64,000 bases of DNA from Pseudomonas vanderleydeniana (GTDB lineage: Bacteria; Pseudomonadota; Gammaproteobacteria; Pseudomonadales; Pseudomonadaceae): the NCBI RefSeq assembly GCF_014268755.2, contig NZ_CP077093.1:3398001-3462000 (forward strand). Reading direction: 5' to 3'. This document shows positions 58,100 to 64,000 of the stretch, piece by piece (positions within the stretch are counted from its first letter, which is position 1; the number at the start of each line of letters is the position of its first letter). The notes under the pieces were generated by a model. It saw nothing but the letters and a program-made list of their open reading frames with translations. It ran no database searches and had not been told where the DNA came from. The position numbers were made by a program, and so were the translations under genes.

Positions 58100-59299
58100 A
58101 TGAGGAATGGGATGGGCAGGGATTACCTGGCATTTTTTGCGTCGCTGTTTCTTTCCAGGCTGGCCGACCAGATCCTGTTGTTCATCGTTCCGCTGTTGGT
58201 GTTCCAGAGCACCAACAGCGCCTCCTGGGCCGGGCTGGCGTTCTTTGCCGAAGCCTTGCCGCGCTTTCTCGCCTTCCCGGTCTGCGGCGCGTTGTGCGAC
58301 CGCTTTTCGCCGGTGCGTATCCTGCACCTGAGCCAGGCCTGCCGGGCCATCACCTGTATCCTGGCGGTTGTCGGCCATGGCCTGTTCGGCGGCATCTATT
58401 GGCTGGTGGTGCTGTCGGCGTTGTGCGGGGTGCTGACGACCCAGGGCATCATGGCCCGCGAGGTGCTGCTGCCACATGTCTTCGCGCGTTACAGCTACAC
58501 CAGGACGCTGTCCTACTCGCAGATCGCCGACCAGAGTGGCCTGGTGCTCGGCCCATTGCTGGCGGCCCTGATGCTTGGGACCATGAGCTGGTCCTGGGTG
58601 GTATTGGCCGTCGCCGGCCTGTTCCTGCTGGCCGACCTGGCGATGTGGGGCTGGCAGCGCAGCAGCACCGTCACACTGCCCACTTTCGAGCAGCAGCCAG
58701 GGCTCTGGCTGAAACCCCTGCGCGTGGCGCTCGGGCACATCCGGAGCCTGGCCGAGTTGCAAAAAATCATCTGCCTGGCAGTCGGTGTCAACCTGATCGT
58801 TGGCGTGACCCTGGCGACTTCGGCCGCGCTGGTGGTCGGTGTCCACGAGCAGGGCAAGGACTACTATGCCGGACTGCAGGCGGTGGGCGCGGGGGTGACC
58901 ATCGCCATCCTGTTCCTGCTGGCGCGGGTCCACCTGTCGCTGCGGCTGCTGGGCGGACTCTCCTATTCGTTGATCGTGCTGGGCGGCTTCATCAGTGGCC
59001 TGAGTGGCTCCATCGCGGGCTATGTGCTGGGTTTCCTGCTGGTGATCGGCTTCGACAAGATGTTCAACGTGTACATGCGCAGCATCCGCCAGCGGGTCAT
59101 TCCCGCGCAGGATTTCGGCAAGACCGTGGGCGTGATCACCTTGCTGAACAACCTGTCGCAGCCTCTGGCCGGCTTGCTGGTTGGAGGCCTGGCGGCCCCT
59201 TTGGGCGCTCGCGGCGTGGTACTGGTGTTGAGCGTGGCCAGCCTGCTGATCGGCGTGGCCGCCTGTTGGCGATGGCATGAGCGCTTGCAGGCAACCTGA
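58100..59299 (+). CDS. MFS transporter (efflux type)
   Basis: A 399-residue inner-membrane protein with 12 membrane segments (YLAFFASLFLSRLADQILLF, AEALPRFLAFPVCGALCDRF with the MFS loop). It resembles the EntS / macrolide-efflux branch. The substrate cannot be read from sequence. ATG at 58100; a second in-frame ATG four codons later is an equal choice. It stands 62 bases after the previous efflux gene in the same direction, with part of a REP-like repeat between. Confidence 0.83.
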   Translation: MRNGMGRDYLAFFASLFLSRLADQILLFIVPLLVFQSTNSASWAGLAFFAEALPRFLAFPVCGALCDRFSPVRILHLSQACRAITCILAVVGHGLFGGIYWLVVLSALCGVLTTQGIMAREVLLPHVFARYSYTRTLSYSQIADQSGLVLGPLLAALMLGTMSWSWVVLAVAGLFLLADLAMWGWQRSSTVTLPTFEQQPGLWLKPLRVALGHIRSLAELQKIICLAVGVNLIVGVTLATSAALVVGVHEQGKDYYAGLQAVGAGVTIAILFLLARVHLSLRLLGGLSYSLIVLGGFISGLSGSIAGYVLGFLLVIGFDKMFNVYMRSIRQRVIPAQDFGKTVGVITLLNNLSQPLAGLLVGGLAAPLGARGVVLVLSVASLLIGVAACWRWHERLQAT

Positions 59300-59397
59300 C
59301 ATCACTGGAAAAACACCGGCGATTGGATATTCTGTGCGCCGATTATGGATCCGATCCGCCGATTTCAGGCGTGTCGACAAGTACAGAGGGTGGGCTG

Positions 59398-59949
59398 ATG
59401 GCGGGCAGGTTGATCTATCTCATCGGGCCTTCGGGTTCCGGCAAGGACAGTCTGCTCGAGGCCGCCCGTGACTCCCTGTTACAGCGTGGTGGCCGTATCG
59501 TGCGGCGGGTCATCACCCGTTCCGCCGAGGCGACCGGCGAGGCGGCCCATGGTGTCAGTGTCGGGCAGTTCGCGGCGATGCGCGAGCAGGGGGCTTTTGC
59601 CATGAGCTGGGAGGCCAATGGCCTGAGCTATGGCATCCCCAGTGAAATCGATCAGTGGCTGGCTGATGGCCAGGACGTGCTGGTCAACGGCTCGCGGGGC
59701 TACCTGCCCGAGGCCCGCAAGCGTTATCCCGACCTGCTGGCGGTGTTGTTGACGGTGGACCAGGCGGTGTTGCGCGAGCGACTGCTGGAGCGTCGCCGTG
59801 AGTCGCTGCCGGAGATCGAGGCACGACTGGCGCGCAACGCGGCATTCACCCTCGATGCCGGAGAAGACCCGTCGCTGGTGTTGCTGGACAACTCCGGGCC
59901 GATCCGCCAGACCGTGACCCAGTTGTTCGCCTTGATCGACAGGGCGTGA
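59398..59949 (+). CDS. phnN: Ribose 1,5-bisphosphate phosphokinase PhnN
   Basis: A 183-residue P-loop kinase of the guanylate-kinase fold: MAGRLIYLIGPSGSGKDSLL with Walker A at 10-17, RRVITRSAEATGEAAHGVSV, and SWEANGLSYGIPSEIDQWLA. It makes phosphoribosyl diphosphate from ribose 1,5-bisphosphate, the last step of C-P lyase phosphonate breakdown. No other phn gene is in the window, so here it stands outside a phn operon. The ATG at 59398 gives the family length (about 185). Confidence 0.85.
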   Translation: MAGRLIYLIGPSGSGKDSLLEAARDSLLQRGGRIVRRVITRSAEATGEAAHGVSVGQFAAMREQGAFAMSWEANGLSYGIPSEIDQWLADGQDVLVNGSRGYLPEARKRYPDLLAVLLTVDQAVLRERLLERRRESLPEIEARLARNAAFTLDAGEDPSLVLLDNSGPIRQTVTQLFALIDRA

Positions 59950-60074
59950 ATACGCCGACGTCCTTGCAAGTGTTGTCTAGAGTTGAACGGGGGCTGTAGT
60001 TCCGCCGCTTGTTGGGCGGGGTTACGCCATATCCCGAGCAGCCACTCACGCACATTCACTTCATCGAGGTCTCC

Positions 60075-60872
60075 ATGCACATCAATCTCTCCGGCAAGGT
60101 TGCCATCGTCAGTGGTTCCACCGCCGGTATTGGCCTGGGCATTGCCCAGGGCCTGGCCGGCGCCGGTGCCCGCGTCGTGATCATCGGTCGCCAGCAGGGC
60201 AAGGTCGACGAAGCCATCGCCAGTGTGCTCGCAACGCATCCCGCGGCTAACGTTCGTGGCCTTGTGGCCGACCTGGGTACGGCAGCTGGCGCAGAGACGC
60301 TGTTCAAGGCCGAGCCGCACGCAGACATCCTGGTCAACAACCTGGGCATCTACAACGACGTCGATTTCTTCGACACGCCGGACGAAGAGTGGGCGCGCTT
60401 CTATGAGGTCAATGTGATTTCCGGTGTGCGCCTGGCGCGGCACTACACACCACAGATGGTCGAGCGTGGTTGGGGGCGCGTGCTGTTCGTCTCGTCCGAG
60501 TCGGGGATTGCCACGCCGGCCGACATGATCAACTACGGGGTCACCAAGAGCGCCAACCTCGCCGTGTCCCACGGCTTGGCCAAGCGCCTGGCGGGGACCG
60601 GGGTGACGGTCAACTCGATCCTTCCCGGGCCGACCTTCACCGATGGTCTCGAGGGCATGCTCAAGGATGCGATCGCGGCATCGGGCCGCAGTGCCCGGGA
60701 AGAGGCCGACGCCTTCGTCAAGGTCGCCCGGCCGACCTCGATCATCCAGCGCGCAGCGGATGTCCGGGAGGTGGCCAACCTGGCCGTCTACCTCGCTTCG
60801 CCGCTGTCTTCTGCCACCACTGGCGCGGCCTTGCGGGTCGACGGCGGTGTCGTCGACAGCCTGGCTATCTGA
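60075..60872 (+). CDS. Short-chain dehydrogenase/reductase
   Basis: A 265-residue classical SDR: cofactor loop VSGSTAGIGLGIAQGLAGAG (TGxxxGIG at about 13-19, Ser-Gly in front instead of Thr-Gly), ILVNNLGIY (NNAG-like), catalytic SSESG Ser, and YGVTKS with the Tyr-x3-Lys pair. NAD(P)-dependent oxidoreductase of unknown substrate. GAGGTCTCC precedes the ATG at 60075. An SRPBCC protein gene follows after 22 bases, probably in the same operon. Confidence 0.9.
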   Translation: MHINLSGKVAIVSGSTAGIGLGIAQGLAGAGARVVIIGRQQGKVDEAIASVLATHPAANVRGLVADLGTAAGAETLFKAEPHADILVNNLGIYNDVDFFDTPDEEWARFYEVNVISGVRLARHYTPQMVERGWGRVLFVSSESGIATPADMINYGVTKSANLAVSHGLAKRLAGTGVTVNSILPGPTFTDGLEGMLKDAIAASGRSAREEADAFVKVARPTSIIQRAADVREVANLAVYLASPLSSATTGAALRVDGGVVDSLAI

Positions 60873-60894
60873 GCCTTTTGAGGAGCATCCCGGC

Positions 60895-61311
60895 ATGGCC
60901 GCTACATCCGTCACGATTGAAATTCCTGCCAGCCCCGACCAGGTCTGGCAACTCATGGGGGGCTTTGGCTCGCTGTCCGACTGGCTGGCGTTCATTCCCA
61001 GCACCCGCCTGAGTGAGGGCGGGCGGGTCCGCACCTTGCAGACCGCCGATGGCAGTGTGGTGGTCGAGCGCCTGGAGGCCTTCGATAATCGGGCACGGCG
61101 TTACAGCTACTCGATCCTGCAGGCGGCCTTTCCCGTCACTGACTACCTGGCCACGTTGCAGGTGCGTGAAGGGAGCACCCCTCAGAGTGCCATCGTCGAA
61201 TGGGCCGGGATCTTCAGCCCGGTCGGGGTGGGCGATGAGGAGGCTGTTGCGCTGTTCCACGGCATCTACAGCGCGGGCCTGGAGGCGTTGAAAACCCACT
61301 TCCCGGGTTGA
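60895..61311 (+). CDS. SRPBCC (START-like) ligand-binding protein
   Basis: A 138-residue protein of the polyketide cyclase 2 / SRPBCC fold: TSVTIEIPASPDQVWQLMGG, LSDWLAFIPSTRLSEGGRVR, and the long C-terminal helix FHGIYSAGLEALKTHF. Such proteins bind hydrophobic ligands or catalyse cyclisations; this one may work with the SDR encoded just upstream. GAGGAGC 8 bases before the ATG at 60895. Confidence 0.87.
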   Translation: MAATSVTIEIPASPDQVWQLMGGFGSLSDWLAFIPSTRLSEGGRVRTLQTADGSVVVERLEAFDNRARRYSYSILQAAFPVTDYLATLQVREGSTPQSAIVEWAGIFSPVGVGDEEAVALFHGIYSAGLEALKTHFPG

Positions 61312-61411
61312 ACGCGCGTGCAAAAGAACGCGTGATGCCCTATAACGGCTGACATCGTAAAGCCTGGCCGGCCATGCGCAGGTCGGGTTTTGTCTCGGGA
61401 AGAGGTTATCG

Positions 61412-62071
61412 ATGTTGCGTATTCGCGGGTTGAGCAAGGGCTATGCCACCGCCCAGGGACGGCTGGCGGTGTTGCAGGGCGTGGATCTGCAGTTGGAGCA
61501 GGGCGCGAGCCTGGCCCTGATGGGCGAGTCGGGCAGTGGCAAGAGTACCCTGCTGCACCTGGTGGCCGGCCTGGACAGCGCCGACAGTGGCTCGATCGAG
61601 GTCGCCGGGCGTGACCTCTGCCAACTGAATGAAGGGCAACTGGCCAATTGGCGGCGCCAGGAAATCGGCCTGATCTTCCAGCAGTTCAACCTGATTCCGA
61701 GCCTGACCGTGGCCGACAACCTCGCATTCCAGGCTCGCCTGGCCGGGCGTCATGACCGGCATTGGGAGCGCCAGTTGGTCGAGCGCCTGGGGCTCGGGCA
61801 GACCCTGTCCCGTTATCCCGAACAACTCTCCGGTGGCCAGCAGCAGCGGGTTGCCCTCGGTCGCGCACTGGCGGCCCGGCCGCCGCTGATCCTGGCCGAC
61901 GAGCCCACCGGCAGCCTGGATGAAAGCACCAGTGACGACGTGCTGGATGTGCTGCTGGAGCTGCTTGCCGACAATGCCACCAGCCTGTTGATGGTCACCC
62001 ACAGTGAGCGCATGGCCAGCCGCCTGCAACGTCGAGTGCGTTTGCACAATGGCCGGCTGAGCGAGTCATGA
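61412..62071 (+). CDS. ABC transporter ATPase (LolD/MacB type)
   Basis: A 219-residue ATPase: Walker [11 protein letters not shown]-loop [17 protein letters not shown], signature [15 protein letters not shown], Walker [13 protein letters not shown], and H-loop VTHSE. The sequence lies in the LolD/MacB/FtsE group that powers mechanotransmission-type exporters. It overlaps the following permease gene by ATGA. GAGGTTATCG precedes the ATG. Confidence 0.93.
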   Translation: MLRIRGLSKGYATAQGRLAVLQGVDLQLEQGASLALMGESGSGKSTLLHLVAGLDSADSGSIEVAGRDLCQLNEGQLANWRRQEIGLIFQQFNLIPSLTVADNLAFQARLAGRHDRHWERQLVERLGLGQTLSRYPEQLSGGQQQRVALGRALAARPPLILADEPTGSLDESTSDDVLDVLLELLADNATSLLMVTHSERMASRLQRRVRLHNGRLSES

Positions 62072-64000
62072 GGACCTTCTACTGGGCCTTGCTGGCCCTG
62101 CTCAGTCATTGGTGGCGTCATCGCGTCCAACTGGCCAGCGTCCTGGCCGGACTGTGGTTGGCCACCGCCTTGCTGATCGGCGTGCAGGCGCTCAACAGCC
62201 AGGCCCGGGACAGTTACGCGCGGGCCAGCCAACTGATCGGCGGTGCGGCGCCTTACCGGCTGGTCAGTCGTGACGGCGGGCATTTCGAGCAGCAACTGTT
62301 TGTCCAGCTGCGCCTGGCGGGGTGGCCGGTTTCACCGTTGCTGCAGGGGCGCCTGGAACTGGATGATCCACGCCAGCCTGGGCATCCCCAGCGCCTGCAG
62401 GTGCTGGGGGTCGATCCGGTCAGCCTGCCGCGGGGCAGTACGTTGGCCGGGCAATCCGTGGACAGCCAACAGTTGCTGGCGTTCATTGGTGTGCCGGGGC
62501 AGACCTGGGTGGCGGCCGATACCTTGCAGCGGCTCGGCCTGAAGGTCGGCGACCGACCCCATGGCCCGGATGGGCAGTTGCTGCCGCCGCTGGCCTTGCG
62601 CCCACAACTGCCGCCCGGCCTGTTGCTGATGGACGTGGGGGCTGCCCAAGAGGTGCTCAATGCACCGGGACAGCTGTCACAACTGCTGTTGGCGACGGAT
62701 TTCGCCCGCACCGATCCGCCGTTGCCCGCCGATCTGGTCAATCGCCTGCGCCTGCAGGCTCCCGGTGACGAAAGCGACCTGGCGCATCTGACCGAGAGCT
62801 TTCATCTCAATCTCAGCGCCTTGGGCTTCCTGGCTTTTATCGTCGGTTTGTTCATCGTCCACGGGGCGATCGGCCTGGCCCTGGAGCAGCGTAGAGGCCT
62901 GCTGCGGACGCTGCGCTCCTGTGGTGTCAGCGCCCGTTGCCTGCTGAGCGCGCTGACGGTCGAACTGCTGGGCTTTGCCCTGGTAGGCGGAGTGCTGGGC
63001 GTCGTCAGCGGTTACGGACTGGCGAGCCTGCTGTTGCCGGACGTGGCGGCCAGCCTGCGTGGGCTTTATGGTGCTGAAGTGGCGGGTAGCCTGAATCTGC
63101 CGGCTGGCGATTGGCTGGCGGGGTTGGGGCTGTCCGTGGGTGGCGCCTTGCTGGCTGGTGCCGGCAGTGTCTGGCGGGCGGCACGCCTGCCGTTGCTGGC
63201 GTTGGCCCAGGCCGAGGCCTGGCGGACGGCGCAGGCACGGCGCCTGCGCCAACAGTTCTGGCTGGCGGTCGCGCTGGCGTTGGTGGTGCCGGCCTGCATC
63301 GCCTGGGGTAACAGCCTGGCCAGTGGTTTTGCCTTGATGGCTGCGTTGCTGATTGCCGCGGCACTGCTGCTGCCGGTCTGCCTGAACGTGCTGTTGAGCG
63401 GCCTGCTGCCGGCTTGCCGGCGACCCTTGAGCCAATGGTTCATCGCCGACAGCCGCCAGCAGTTGCCGGCCCTGAGCCTGGCGCTGATGGCCTTGCTCCT
63501 GGCCCTGGCCGCGAACATTGGCGTGGGCAGCATGACTTCGGGCTTTCGCCAGACCTTCACCAACTGGCTGGACCAACGCCTGTTTGCCCAACTGTACATC
63601 ACCACCCAGGACGCCGGGCAGGACTCGCCGCTGGAGCAATGGCTGGCCGCCCGCGGCGATGTCCAGCTGGTGATGCCGGGCTGGGATGCCGAGATCAGCC
63701 TGCAGGGCTGGCCGACCCAGGTGCGTGGCATACCGGATGTATTGACCTATCGCCAGCATTGGCCCTTGCTGGAGTCTGCGAAGGACGCCTGGGAGCAATG
63801 GGGGGCGGGCGAGGGGGTGATGGTCAGTGAACAACTGGCGCGCCACCTGAAGCTCGAGCTCGGCCAGCAACTGGTCTTGCCCACTCCGGTAGGCGACTGG
63901 TCCGTGCCGGTGCTGGGTGTGTATGCCGACTACGGCAATCCCAAGGGGCACCTGCTGCTGGAGGGACGTGCACTGCAGGCCCATTGGCCGGAGTTGCGGC
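62068..64000 (+). CDS. ABC transporter permease (FtsX/MacB type), cut by window end
   Basis: At least 644 codons without a stop, starting in the ATPase stop (ATGA). The N-terminal membrane helix ([20 protein letters not shown]) is followed by a periplasmic domain. FtsX-type helices lie near residues 250-440 ([40 protein letters not shown]). The second half begins a second periplasmic domain. It looks like the large two-FtsX-domain permeases (about 820 residues) found with LolD-like ATPases. The cargo is unknown. Confidence 0.88.
   Translation, partial: MRTFYWALLALLSHWWRHRVQLASVLAGLWLATALLIGVQALNSQARDSYARASQLIGGAAPYRLVSRDGGHFEQQLFVQLRLAGWPVSPLLQGRLELDDPRQPGHPQRLQVLGVDPVSLPRGSTLAGQSVDSQQLLAFIGVPGQTWVAADTLQRLGLKVGDRPHGPDGQLLPPLALRPQLPPGLLLMDVGAAQEVLNAPGQLSQLLLATDFARTDPPLPADLVNRLRLQAPGDESDLAHLTESFHLNLSALGFLAFIVGLFIVHGAIGLALEQRRGLLRTLRSCGVSARCLLSALTVELLGFALVGGVLGVVSGYGLASLLLPDVAASLRGLYGAEVAGSLNLPAGDWLAGLGLSVGGALLAGAGSVWRAARLPLLALAQAEAWRTAQARRLRQQFWLAVALALVVPACIAWGNSLASGFALMAALLIAAALLLPVCLNVLLSGLLPACRRPLSQWFIADSRQQLPALSLALMALLLALAANIGVGSMTSGFRQTFTNWLDQRLFAQLYITTQDAGQDSPLEQWLAARGDVQLVMPGWDAEISLQGWPTQVRGIPDVLTYRQHWPLLESAKDAWEQWGAGEGVMVSEQLARHLKLELGQQLVLPTPVGDWSVPVLGVYADYGNPKGHLLLEGRALQAHWPELR

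Noticed and set aside
1..64000. CRISPR arrays, rRNA, tRNA genes and integrase genes
   Set aside because: Looked for but none recognised by eye; short tRNA genes could be missed without a covariance-model search.

Overview
The window is high-GC, densely packed chromosomal DNA that reads as a Pseudomonas of the P. fluorescens group. The evidence is the protein families, the REP-type intergenic repeats and an Hrp1-family type III secretion system (T3SS) in the P. syringae / P. fluorescens rsp-rsc arrangement. This assignment is inferred from gene content only.

Layout. (1) 1-2782: start of a LysR regulator, a LuxR-type regulator and a class III aminotransferase. (2) 2783-3681: decayed DNA with a LysE-family remnant. 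(3) 3682-32259: an apparently complete Hrp T3SS. A single HrpS-type enhancer-binding protein leads it. The hrpA-hrpZ-hrpB-hrcJ-hrpD-hrpE operon and the hrpF-hrpG-hrcC-hrpT-hrpV operon follow on the + strand. Next come a DspF/ShcE-type chaperone, an HrpW-type harpin with a pectate-lyase-like domain and a small harpin-module protein. On the - strand lie a beta-hydroxylase, an AvrE/DspE-family effector and the hrpJ-hrcV-hrpQ-hrcN-hrpO-hrpP-hrcQ-hrcR-hrcS-hrcT-hrcU operon. Divergent from hrpJ is the sigma factor gene hrpL with a coupled GNAT acetyltransferase gene. Six hrp boxes (GGAAC[CT]-N15/16-CCACTCA) head the transcription units, and hrpL has a sigma-54 type promoter with a consensus IHF site. 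HrpS would switch on hrpL, and HrpL the six boxes.

(4) 32257-32415: a MITE-like element with TA-flanked inverted repeats that supplies the stop codon of the GNAT gene. (5) 32467-42639: a tightly coupled four-gene - strand cassette. It encodes a two-domain AAA+ ATPase, an NrdG-like radical SAM protein, a 2.1 kDa-residue-scale (about 2107 aa) zinc-ribbon / pseudokinase / DUF4011-like / SF1 helicase / MTES_1575-type nuclease protein and a coiled-coil protein. It looks like a DNA-processing or defence system and is the best candidate for something undescribed.

(6) 42754-47058: ornithine cyclodeaminase, amino-acid permease and acetylpolyamine amidohydrolase on the - strand, divergent from an Lrp-type regulator. 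(7) 47077-64000: transporters, LemA with an M48 protease, a truncated DinB-like gene, LysR regulators, a periplasmic binding protein, PhnN, an SDR enzyme, an SRPBCC protein and a LolD-type ABC transporter cut by the window end.

All calls come from reading the sequence. No database search was run.
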